A stretch of 5,233 nt of DNA from Desulfobacterales bacterium (GTDB taxonomy: Bacteria; Desulfobacterota; DSM-4660; Desulfatiglandales; JALVZP01), in assembly GCA_027064285.1 (NCBI GenBank), contig JAMOPX010000228.1:1-5233 (forward strand), in the 5' to 3' direction. Positions 1 to 4,617 of the stretch are shown in pieces. How positions within the stretch are numbered: the first letter of the stretch is position 1; each line of letters starts with the position of its first letter. The position numbers were made by a program, and so were the translations under genes. The notes under the pieces are model-generated. The model saw only the letters and a list, made by a program, of their open reading frames with translations, ran no database searches and had not been told where the DNA came from.

Positions 1-198
1 CCAGGAATTACAGGCCCTGCTACTTTAAGATTTCGTAATGAAGAAGAGCTGTTAAGACAACAAGAAAATCCTGAGGAATATAACTTAAAAGTGATCTGGC
101 CAGAGAAAGTTAGGATCAATAGAGAATATGTAAAAAATTATTCATTTTGGAAAGATATCATGTATATTTTGCTAACAATAAAGGAGATTTTTAAGTAA
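1..198 (+). CDS. Undecaprenyl-phosphate sugar phosphotransferase, C-terminal fragment (EpsL/PglC type)
   Basis: This frame is open from the first base and ends at TAA 196-198; only the last 65 residues lie in the window. It begins PGITGPATLRFRNEEELL and continues through a Tyr-Asn, VIWPEKVRIN and a closing YSFWKDIMYILLTIKEIF. This is the conserved end of the bacterial sugar transferase family (PglC/EpsL/WbaP catalytic domain), in the variant with PGITGPATL instead of PGLTGWAQV. Family members are membrane enzymes that move a sugar-1-phosphate from a UDP-sugar to undecaprenyl phosphate, the first step of building a glycan repeat unit on the cytoplasmic face. The stop overlaps the next gene's start by one base (TAATG), so the two are co-transcribed and probably translationally coupled. 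The catalytic Asp-Glu region lies upstream of the window and cannot be checked. The family is clear; the substrate is inferred from the neighbour. Confidence 0.87.
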   Translation, partial: PGITGPATLRFRNEEELLRQQENPEEYNLKVIWPEKVRINREYVKNYSFWKDIMYILLTIKEIFK

Positions 199-1328
199 TG
201 AATTATAAAATATATCTTTCTCCTCCTCATCTGTCAGGAGATGAGGGAAAATTTATCCAAGAGGCTTTGGAAAGCGGATGGATAACTTCTCTAGGTCCTC
301 AGGTTGATGCTTTTGAAAAAGAAGTGGCAGAATATGTGGGAATAAGATATGCTTTGGCACTGTCTTCTGGCACTGCTGCTATTCACTTAGCTCTTATTTT
401 AGCTGGTGTTAGAGAAGGAGATGAGGTTTTGGTCTCTACTCTTACTTTTGCAGGAAGTGTTTATCCTGTTCTTTACTTACATGCCAAACCTATTTTTGTG
501 GATTCTGAAAGAGAGTCTTGGAACTTGGATCCAAATTTATTAGAAGACTTTTTAAAAAAGCGGGCAAAAATAGGTAAACTTCCTAAGGTTTTGATGGTAG
601 TTCATATCTACGGCCAGTGTGCAAATCTTGAACCAATTATGTATCTTTGTGACAAGTTTGGAGTCACACTTATTGAAGATGCTGCCGAGGCATTAGGAGC
701 AACTTATCATGGCAAATTTGCAGGGACATTTGGCAAAGCTGGCATATTTTCTTTTAATGGTAATAAAATTATTACCACCTCTGGTGGAGGAATGCTTGTT
801 TCCAATGATAGAGACTTTGTTGAACATGCGCAGAAACTTGCCACCCAAGCCAGAGACCCTGCTCCCCATTATGAACACTCTGAAATAGGATATAATTATC
901 GAATGAGCAATATTCTTGCTGCTATTGGAAGAGCACAATTGAGAGTGATAGAAGATAGAATTAAAAGAAAAAGAGAAATATTTGATTATTATCAATCTGC
1001 ATTAAAAGATCTTCCTGGAATTGAATTCATGCCTGAGGCTTCATGGGGTAGATGCACTCGCTGGCTTACAGTAATTACAGTTGATCCCAAAAAATTTGGA
1101 GCAGATAGAGAAGAAATTCGTTTAGCGCTTACCAAAGAAGGGATAGAATCTCGACCTGTCTGGAAGCCTATGCATCTTCAACCTGTTTTTAAAGTCTATG
1201 AATATATAGGTGAAAAAGTGGCTGAAGAGTTTTTTGAAAAAGGCCTTTGCCTTCCTTGTGGAACAAGCATGACTCAAGAAGATCTACAAAAAGTAGTTGA
1301 TATTATCATAAGCCTTTGTAGAGCTTAG
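198..1328 (+). CDS. epsN: PLP-dependent sugar aminotransferase, DegT/DnrJ/EryC1/StrS family, EpsN/PglE-like
   Basis: A complete 376-residue protein, the usual length for the family. It matches what I remember of Bacillus EpsN: IYLSPPHLSGDE at the N-terminus, ALSSGTAAIHLAL (54-66), a VTLIEDAAEALGA segment (156-168) with Asp161 placed to bind the PLP ring nitrogen, SFNGNKIITTSGGGMLVS (185-202) with Lys190 as the Schiff-base lysine, LATQARDPAPHY (214-225), GYNYRMSNI (231-239) and RPVWKPMH (319-326). Family enzymes transfer an amino group from glutamate to the 4-keto group of a nucleotide sugar, typically UDP-2-acetamido-4-keto-2,6-dideoxy-hexose on the route to bacillosamine-type sugars. The ATG at 198 is fixed by overlap with the upstream stop and by AAGGAG at 181-186. 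In eps and pgl loci an acetyltransferase gene often sits nearby; none is visible here. The reaction class is certain, the exact sugar inferred. Confidence 0.96.
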   Translation: MNYKIYLSPPHLSGDEGKFIQEALESGWITSLGPQVDAFEKEVAEYVGIRYALALSSGTAAIHLALILAGVREGDEVLVSTLTFAGSVYPVLYLHAKPIFVDSERESWNLDPNLLEDFLKKRAKIGKLPKVLMVVHIYGQCANLEPIMYLCDKFGVTLIEDAAEALGATYHGKFAGTFGKAGIFSFNGNKIITTSGGGMLVSNDRDFVEHAQKLATQARDPAPHYEHSEIGYNYRMSNILAAIGRAQLRVIEDRIKRKREIFDYYQSALKDLPGIEFMPEASWGRCTRWLTVITVDPKKFGADREEIRLALTKEGIESRPVWKPMHLQPVFKVYEYIGEKVAEEFFEKGLCLPCGTSMTQEDLQKVVDIIISLCRA

Positions 1329-1372
1329 GTGATTATAGATTACCAAAAATCCATTGTGATGATGTTTCCTAA

Positions 1373-1414
1373 TAAGGATTATGGGGTAAGGATTAAGGAT
1401 TAGGGGATAAGGGT
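1373..1414 (+). repeat. Short imperfect direct repeat, AAGGATTA/GGGGATAAGG type
   Basis: TAAGGATTA occurs at 1373-1381 and 1387-1395. It is followed by AGGATTA at 1396-1402 and a related GGGGATAAGGG at 1403-1413, so the stretch is a run of G-rich units on the + strand. It ends directly at the ATG of the intervening-sequence-protein relic. I recall similar TTAAGG/GGATAAGG runs in front of this protein family in other bacteria, but cannot verify that here. It could supply a degenerate ribosome-binding sequence (GGATAAGGG) for the relic. Confidence 0.6.
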
Positions 1415-1510
1415 ATGCATTGGAAGGATTTGGATGTTTGGAAAAAGGCACATGCCAGGGACTTGGGCTACATAAAAGATGAGGCCTATATCAATTGGGT
1501 ATTTATATGA
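1415..1510 (+). pseudogene. Internally deleted relic of a 23S rRNA intervening-sequence protein (four-helix bundle, S23 family)
   Basis: ATG 1415 opens a 31-residue frame ending at TGA 1508. Its first 13 residues, MHWKDLDVWKKAH, fit the conserved start of the S23/IVP four-helix bundle family (typically a Phe/Trp-Lys-Asp-Leu-x-Val-Trp-x-x-Ala-His motif). The next residues, ARDLGYIKDEAY, fit the C-terminal helix region of the same family (Leu-Gly-Tyr-Ile followed by acidic residues and Tyr). An intact member is about 115-125 residues, so the central helices (roughly 80 residues) are missing and the two ends are joined in frame. The end then diverges into INWVFI and a stop. The product is almost certainly non-functional. 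Both assignments rest on recalled family motifs over short stretches. Confidence 0.55.
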
Positions 1511-1563
1511 CAGATGAGAAGGTGGAATATGTGATAGAAAGTATAAAAGAGATATTGCTTTAG
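1483..1563 (+). pseudogene. Possible C-terminal relic of a second DegT-family aminotransferase
   Basis: In the frame ending at TAG 1561, the residues are GLYQLGIYMTDEKVEYVIES, then IKEILL and stop. DegT/DnrJ aminotransferases commonly end with a Leu-Pro-x-Tyr, a Met/Leu-Thr-(Asp/Glu)-Glu pair, then Val-x-Tyr-Val-Ile-x-x-(Ile/Val)-Lys-x-(Ile/Phe)-Leu. The intact enzyme just upstream ends in the analogous TSMTQEDLQKVVDIIISLC. A stop at 1480 closes the frame upstream, so at most the last 26 codons survive. It overlaps the end of the intervening-sequence-protein relic in another frame. It suggests that another sugar-aminotransferase gene once lay here. The assignment rests on about 20 residues and could be wrong. 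Confidence 0.42.
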
Positions 1564-1600
1564 CCGCTGTATAAAAGATTTTAAATGATTAAAATGGGTT

Positions 1601-1606
1601 AAGGAG
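1601..1606 (+). promoter_or_regulatory. Ribosome-binding site of the coiled-coil membrane protein
   Basis: AAGGAG lies 8 bases before ATG 1615 and fixes that start. No stronger start with its own ribosome-binding site is seen upstream in this frame. Confidence 0.75.
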
Positions 1607-1614
1607 TTATTTTT

Positions 1615-2082
1615 ATGCCTGGATATCTTCCATATGAGATAACAAAGAGCATAGAGGAAGTTGTAACAGACCCTGAGATTGCAAAAAAAGTGATAGAGGC
1701 GATAGAGAAGAGTCTTTCTTCCATAGAGGAGAAGGCAAAAGAGCAGAAGATCATAATAAAACATGAGCTTAAGGATGAATTAACAAAGGAGCTTGTAACC
1801 AAGGATGAGCTTAAAGCAACAGAGGAAAGGCTAAGGCGGGAAATTGAGAAAGTAAAGGGAGAAATTAATGAAGTACGAGCAGAAATTAAAGCTACTGAAG
1901 AAAAGCTACGAGGAGAGATAAAAGCTACTGAAGAAAGACTACGAGGAGAAATTAAAGCTACTGAAGAAAGTCTGAGCAAGGAGATATACAGATGGCGTGC
2001 AGATACCATAAAGTGGATGTTTGTGTTTTGGCTTGGGCAACTTGTAGCTTTTATTGGAATACTTAGGTTTATGTTAAAGTGA
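1615..2082 (+). CDS. Small coiled-coil protein with C-terminal membrane anchor (DUF1640-like)
   Basis: A 155-residue protein whose function I do not recognise. Residues 1-35 form a short amphipathic region (EITKSIEEVVTDPEIAKKVI). Residues about 37-125 are a highly charged, Glu/Lys/Arg-rich coiled coil with no Pro or Gly-rich break. Within it, ELKATEERLRR (65-75) and EIKATEEKLRG, EIKATEERLRG and EIKATEESLSK (90-122) are 11-residue repeats, and EIEKVKGEINEVRA lies between. A basic-aromatic YRWRADTIKW precedes one hydrophobic helix (about 134-154, ending RFMLK), so the coiled coil should lie on one face of the inner membrane, tethered by its C-terminus. The layout resembles bacterial DUF1640/CCDC90-like proteins (coiled coil, Arg-Ala-Asp-Thr, Lys-Trp, terminal helix), known to me only as uncharacterised. 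The start is supported by AAGGAG 8 bases upstream. No operon partner is evident. Confidence is high that it is a gene, low for any role. Confidence 0.85.
   Translation: MPGYLPYEITKSIEEVVTDPEIAKKVIEAIEKSLSSIEEKAKEQKIIIKHELKDELTKELVTKDELKATEERLRREIEKVKGEINEVRAEIKATEEKLRGEIKATEERLRGEIKATEESLSKEIYRWRADTIKWMFVFWLGQLVAFIGILRFMLK
1807..1980 (+). repeat. 33-bp in-frame repeats encoding 11-residue coiled-coil units
   Basis: Three consecutive 33-bp units lie at 1882-1914, 1915-1947 and 1948-1980, sharing the core AAAGCTACTGAAGAAA. A diverged fourth unit at 1807-1839 uses different synonymous codons (AAAGCAACAGAGGAAA) and is separated by 42 bp. The close identity of the last three suggests recent slippage or unequal recombination that changed the length of the coiled coil by whole 11-residue steps. 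Confidence 0.9.
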
Positions 2083-2104
2083 ATCATCAGGGGCAGAATG
2101 GTAA

Positions 2105-2254
2105 TATTTTAGCTCCCTGTATGTTGATTCTAAAAAAGAAGAACCAGATAAAGAGACTAGTGCTCCATCAAGGCTCAAACTTAAGTTTAGAGTCTTCCAT
2201 AGAGAAGAACTTCCTAAAGGAAGAAAAAGTCGAGTTAAGGTTGCAAGAATATAA
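2105..2254 (+). pseudogene. Possible C-terminal remnant of an unrecognised protein
   Basis: The frame after TAA 2102 and up to TAA 2252 reads YFSSLYVDSKKEEPDKETSA, then PSRLKLKFRVFHREELPKGR, then KSRVKVARI and stop. It has no start codon. Its composition (Lys/Arg/Glu-rich with regularly spaced aromatic residues) looks more protein-like than the overlapping frames on either strand. The preceding codons back to 2081 (ESSGAEW) may belong to the same lost gene, interrupted by the stop at 2102. I do not recognise the family. It may instead be chance. Confidence 0.25.
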
Positions 2255-2316
2255 ACTTTCAGGCATGACAAAGCACTATATCTGAACATTCATAGATGAT
2301 GATCGGCTAATTTTCT

Positions 2317-2360
2317 TAATCGGTCAAATCCAAAATTTCCTGTAAAAATAATAAAATTAT
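2317..2360 (+). repeat. Diverged direct repeat, copy 1 (TAATCGGTCAAA family)
   Basis: TAATCGGTCAAA at 2317-2328 recurs exactly at 5134-5145. Similarity continues for about 30 more bases with small gaps: CCTGTAAAAATAATAAAATT here against TCTGTCAAAAAAGATAAAAG there. The two copies lie on either side of dnaA in the same orientation. Confidence 0.5.
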
Positions 2361-2363
2361 ATA

Positions 2364-2418
2364 GAAATTTCTTAAAGAGATATTTTTTTAAATTTTAAAC
2401 CAGTATTTGGTATAAGTA
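2364..2418 (-). repeat. Partial copy of the roughly 169-bp TAATACCAA element, upstream of dnaA
   Basis: On the + strand, TTTTAAACCAGTATTTGGTA at 2393-2412 and the following TAAGTA match 4948-4972 except for one extra T. The adjoining GAAATTTCTTAAAGAGATAT (2364-2383) matches 4929-4947 at all but two positions. About ten bases are inserted between the two blocks here. Weaker similarity may run on to about 2458. It corresponds to the distal third of the element whose full copy is at 4929-5097. Confidence 0.65.
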
Positions 2419-2439
2419 TTTACTGAATTTCTCTAAGAA
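2369..2439. repeat. Imperfect 13-bp inverted repeat
   Basis: TTCTTAAAGAGAT (2369-2381) pairs with ATTTCTCTAAGAA (2427-2439) with two mismatches. It brackets the TATTTGGTATAAGTA block of the partial element copy, so it may be part of that element's structure. Confidence 0.45.
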
Positions 2440-2556
2440 TAGATTCAAGCTTTCTCCTGTCATAGAAGAAAAATATTTCCTTTATAGAGATAGAAAAGAA
2501 AAACTGAGATAAGAGATGAAAAGATTTTTTGAAGAAAAGCATAAGATGTGGGAAAA

Positions 2557-2700
2557 ATGATAAGATATTATCTCTTCATAATACTGTTACTATGCAATAT
2601 CTTGATTTTATTGGCTATAATAAAAAGAAAAATATTTTCTTTTTTTAATAGCTTAGAGACAAAACGCTTCTTTTGCAATAATTCTTTTATAATTCCTTGA
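2557..2700 (+). CDS. Possible very small membrane protein, 47 residues
   Basis: ATG 2557 to TGA 2698 encodes a peptide starting MIRYYLFIILLLCNILILLA, a single hydrophobic helix, followed by basic IIKRKIFSFFNSLETKRFF. Only a weak GGGA ribosome-binding element (2550-2553) precedes it. The DNA is T-rich, and T-rich triplets produce hydrophobic residues by chance. The perfect AT palindrome at 2622-2644 also lies inside it. I cannot tell whether it is real and list it as a low-confidence candidate. Confidence 0.2.
   Translation: MIRYYLFIILLLCNILILLAIIKRKIFSFFNSLETKRFFCNNSFIIP
2622..2644. repeat. Perfect 10-bp AT palindrome with 3-base loop and T run
   Basis: AAAAAGAAAA (2622-2631), loop ATA, TTTTCTTTTT (2635-2644), with T continuing to 2646. 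The stem holds only one G:C pair, so it is a weak terminator at best. Such a segment melts easily and is where a DNA unwinding element would be expected if this region is an origin. Confidence 0.55.
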
Positions 2701-2772
2701 TCGGAATATCAGAGTTCTTTACACAAGAACACTGGTAAAGGAATTTGACAATAGCTTCTTCCTTATAAAGGG

Positions 2773-2815
2773 TTATAGTATTCTGCAAATTTTGATATTT
2801 TGTGGAATACTATAA
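2773..2815. repeat. 11-bp perfect inverted repeat upstream of dnaA
   Basis: TTATAGTATTC (2773-2783) and GAATACTATAA (2805-2815) are exact reverse complements. CAAA (2786-2789) and TTTG (2799-2802) extend the stem after a 2x2 mismatch. It lies about 46 bp before the DnaA-box pair and about 125 bp before dnaA. It could be an operator for a dimeric regulator or an origin structure. As RNA it would be a hairpin, but it lacks the G:C content of a terminator. Confidence 0.65.
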
Positions 2816-2860
2816 AAGTTACGAAAATATAAAAGGAAAATAATTTATTATTACATATAG

Positions 2861-2882
2861 TTATCCGAATAATTGCGGATAA
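2861..2882. promoter_or_regulatory. Facing pair of DnaA-box-like sites
   Basis: TTATCCG (2861-2867) and CGGATAA (2876-2882) are exact reverse complements separated by 8 bp. Read as 9-mers, the left site is TTATCCGAA (two differences from the classical TTATCCACA) and the right, on the - strand, is TTATCCGCA (one difference, A to G at position 7). Both keep TTATCC and share G at position 7. They lie about 60 bp before dnaA and overlap the -35 and spacer of a candidate promoter, the usual arrangement for DnaA controlling its own gene. They could also be part of an origin. Confidence 0.55.
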
Positions 2883-2889
2883 TTATAAT
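2861..2889 (+). promoter_or_regulatory. Candidate dnaA promoter
   Basis: A perfect -10 hexamer TATAAT sits at 2884-2889. With a 17-bp spacer, the -35 position is TTATCC (2861-2866), which matches TTGACA at three of six bases and coincides with the left DnaA-box-like site. Transcription would start near 2896 and give a leader of about 45 bases before dnaA. The weak -35 within protein-binding sites fits a repressed or activated promoter. Confidence 0.5.
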
Positions 2890-2928
2890 AGAAAACTTTG
2901 TTGCGATTCAGAAGATAAGAAGAATTTC

Positions 2929-2936
2929 GAGGGGGG
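2929..2936 (+). promoter_or_regulatory. Unusual G-run ribosome-binding site of dnaA
   Basis: GAGGGGGG lies 4 bases before ATG 2941. It supplies GAGG plus extra G rather than AGGAGG and is conspicuous in an otherwise AT-rich leader. It supports the ATG at 2941 as the start of dnaA. Confidence 0.6.
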
Positions 2937-2940
2937 CACT

Positions 2941-4290
2941 ATGCAAGATTTGTGGATAGAGGCAAAGAAAAAGATTTCCCAAAGAATACCTAAAAACAGC
3001 TATTCTTTGTGGATTAAGCCTATTCAGTTCTTAAAAAAGGCGGGCAATACTATATACTTGGGATGTCCTAATAAATTTTGCTGCAAATGGGTTTCAGAAA
3101 ATTTCTTGGACCTTATAAGAGAGTGTTTTTTTAGTATTTCGGAGCAGAAATTTGATTTTGAATTTAAGGTAATATCTAAGCACAAAAGCACAAAGCCAAA
3201 GATTCTTTATTCCCCTGATCAGATGCACATAAGTGATAAATTTGTCACAAAAGGAGCAAAAAGACTTCATCTAAATCAGAACTTTGTCTTTGAAAGATTT
3301 GTAGTAGGTCCATGCAATGAATTTGCCTACAATGCATCCACAACCTTTGCGCAAAGCGAAGAATGGAGTTATGGCACACTTCTGATGCTGGCAAGCACAG
3401 GTCTTGGTAAAACTCACCTTTCTCAAGCAGTAGGGCACTGGATATTAAACAAAAAACCAGAAACAAGAGTTGTTTATGTGACGGTAGAAGATTTTATGAA
3501 TGAACTGATATATGCAATAAGAACAAAACAGGTGGATTCCTTTAAAGAAAGGTATAGGAAATCCTGTGATGTGCTTCTTTTGGAGGAGATACATTTCCTA
3601 AGTGGAAAGGAGAAGACTCAAATTGAGCTTGCACATACCCTCGATTTTCTTATAAATAGCAAAAAAAAAGTAATATTTACAAGCTGTCTACCTCCTAATA
3701 AAATTCCGCGTCTCTCCAAGGAGATTTTATCTCGTCTATCTTCAGGACTTATTACACCTATAAATTTTCCAGACTATGAAACGAGGTTAAAAATAATAAC
3801 TCAAAAGGCAAAAGAACAAAAACTTAATCTAAATGAAGATATTATAGACTTTCTTGCTTCTAAGATAACTAAGGATGTAAGGCACATGGAAAGTGTTATA
3901 AACTGCTTAAAAGCAAAAGTAGAATTGATGAAAGCAAAAATAGACCTCGATCTTGTTAAAGAAATAGTATCTCACTTTGTTTCTCCAGAGCCTATTCTTA
4001 CATTAGAAGATATAATGAAACTGGTATGCAGATATTATAGGATAGATCCAGATTCTCTTCGCTCCAGATCCAGAAAAAGAATCTATTCCAATGCAAGAAA
4101 TATCTATGTTTACTTGGCACGTAAATATACTAATAAGTCTGTATTAGAAATAGCAAAGAGTATAAATAGAACCCATTCAACCGCTATATATGCATTTGAG
4201 AGGATAAAAGATATGTTAAAAAAAGATGTAAACATAAAAAAACAAATAGCATTTTTGGACCATAAGATAGCTGAAGTGAACTACCTATGA
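2941..4290 (+). CDS. dnaA: Chromosomal replication initiator protein DnaA
   Basis: A complete 449-residue DnaA of normal length. Domain I is about 1-80 (LWIKPIQF, CPNKFCCKWVSENFL) and a short linker follows. The AAA+ domain III starts at LNQNFVFERFVVGPCNEFAY (111-130). Walker A is ASTGLGKTH (151-159, Lys157), where the first P-loop Gly is Ala. Walker B is DVLLLEEIHFL (210-220), with Glu-Glu instead of Asp-Asp. Sensor 1 is IFTSCLPP (245-252), lacking the usual Asp. Arg265 in LSRLSSGL is the likely arginine finger and Arg314 in DVRHMES the sensor 2 arginine. Domain IV (about 350-449) keeps the SRSRKR basic loop (375-380) and ends its recognition helix with NRTHSTAIYA (409-418), with Thr411 where Asp is typical. 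DnaA binds its boxes and melts the origin. The start is supported by GAGGGGGG and domain I spacing. Facing DnaA-box-like sites upstream suggest autoregulation. No dnaN follows. Confidence 0.98.
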   Translation: MQDLWIEAKKKISQRIPKNSYSLWIKPIQFLKKAGNTIYLGCPNKFCCKWVSENFLDLIRECFFSISEQKFDFEFKVISKHKSTKPKILYSPDQMHISDKFVTKGAKRLHLNQNFVFERFVVGPCNEFAYNASTTFAQSEEWSYGTLLMLASTGLGKTHLSQAVGHWILNKKPETRVVYVTVEDFMNELIYAIRTKQVDSFKERYRKSCDVLLLEEIHFLSGKEKTQIELAHTLDFLINSKKKVIFTSCLPPNKIPRLSKEILSRLSSGLITPINFPDYETRLKIITQKAKEQKLNLNEDIIDFLASKITKDVRHMESVINCLKAKVELMKAKIDLDLVKEIVSHFVSPEPILTLEDIMKLVCRYYRIDPDSLRSRSRKRIYSNARNIYVYLARKYTNKSVLEIAKSINRTHSTAIYAFERIKDMLKKDVNIKKQIAFLDHKIAEVNYL

Positions 4291-4318
4291 CTAAAGTCAT
4301 AGACTTCTGAGGGAGTCT
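4285..4318 (+). repeat. Two overlapping hairpins at the end of dnaA
   Basis: CTATGACT (4285-4292), loop AA, AGTCATAG (4295-4302) is a perfect 8-bp palindrome that includes the dnaA stop codon. AGACTTC (4301-4307), loop TGAG, GGAGTCT (4312-4318) is a second 7-bp stem with one G:T pair. They share bases 4301-4302, so they compete or stack. No T run follows, so this is not a standard intrinsic terminator. It may protect the mRNA 3' end, or mark the edge of the repeat region. Confidence 0.5.
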
Positions 4319-4508
4319 GGCACGTTGTTCTACTAATACCAATTTAAAAACTATCTTAAAAAACCTCTTTAATATAAGGATAATAAGGATAAAAAGTAAG
4401 CTTTTTTAAGATTGAGGTATAAAAAACTTAACTATTTTACATATAACAACAGCATCTTCTAATTCTTCTATTATACCAAGACTATTATGTAAATATTTTT
4501 ATAATGGA

Positions 4509-4563
4509 TAATACCAATTATGCATTCACTTTATAGATTTTAGGATGAAAGTCTATTATCCAG
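4509..4563 (+). repeat. Diverged copy of the TAATACCAA element (left part)
   Basis: The first 21 bases, TAATACCAATTATGCATTCA plus C at 4529, are exactly repeated in inverse orientation at 5077-5097. The following about 34 bases (TTTATAGATTTTAGGATGAA onwards) align with the same element at roughly 65 percent by eye. Read from its ATG it gives MHSLYRF and a stop, against MHSPYKFS in the - strand copy. A short hairpin AGTCT (4551-4555) with AGACT (4563-4567) lies at its end. Confidence 0.65.
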
Positions 4564-4593
4564 ACTATCTCTTTTACTGTAAAAAATTCAATA

Positions 4594-4617
4594 AAAATTT
4601 TTCTTTAGAAAAATTTT
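4594..4617. repeat. Perfect 11-bp AT-rich hairpin
   Basis: AAAATTTTTCT (4594-4604), loop TT, AGAAAAATTTT (4607-4617) is an almost uninterrupted 24-bp palindrome. It sits inside the 14-bp inverted repeat element, close to its right end. No termination role is evident, since the stem has only one G:C pair. Confidence 0.6.

Larger units (their letters stand above)
2290..2940. other. AT-rich non-coding region upstream of dnaA, candidate origin/control region
   Basis: About 650 bases hold no convincing gene. The stretch is very AT-rich, with long A and T runs, and contains several inverted repeats (2369-2439, 2622-2644, 2773-2815, 2861-2882) and the only good DnaA-box-like sites I found near dnaA. 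Many bacterial origins lie next to dnaA and combine clustered DnaA boxes with an AT-rich unwinding element. Here only two good boxes are seen, so an origin is a possibility rather than a call. GATCGG or AATCGG occurs three times (2301, 2318 and 2699), but without regular spacing. Confidence 0.35.

Noticed and set aside
693..995. - strand open frame inside the aminotransferase gene
   Set aside because: It lies wholly within a well-supported gene with clear catalytic motifs and has no features of its own.
1329..1403. GTG-started 24-codon frame directly after the aminotransferase stop
   Set aside because: It is too short, runs into the AAGGATTA repeats and resembles no known protein.
1486..1764. 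- strand open frame, Leu/Tyr/Phe-rich
   Set aside because: It runs antisense across both the decayed region and the start of the coiled-coil gene. Its hydrophobic composition follows from AT-rich DNA, and no start signal is seen.
1599..2087. Long - strand open frame opposite the coiled-coil gene, Ser/Leu/Ile-rich
   Set aside because: It is the mirror of the repetitive coiled-coil codons. The + strand frame has a good ribosome-binding site, a coherent coiled coil and a membrane anchor, while this one only repeats ARSLSSVALI-like low-complexity sequence.
2074..2289. Overlapping short frames on both strands (68 and 71 residues) after the coiled-coil gene
   Set aside because: Neither has a ribosome-binding site or a recognisable motif. 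The + strand frame starts inside the previous stop region. The more protein-like reading is the third frame, reported as a possible remnant.
2622..2646. Intrinsic terminator
   Set aside because: The stem is almost entirely A:T, so it would not be stable enough in RNA.
2745..2769. TTGACA at 2745-2750 with TATAAA at 2764-2769 as a dnaA promoter
   Set aside because: The spacer is only 13 bp, too short for a sigma-70 promoter, and no -10 hexamer is found at 16-18 bp. The TATAAT at 2884 is better placed.
3245..3466. - strand open frame inside dnaA
   Set aside because: It is antisense to the conserved AAA+ domain and has no recognisable content.
4285..4318. Intrinsic terminator of dnaA
   Set aside because: The stems are not followed by a T run; the next bases are GGCACGTTG.
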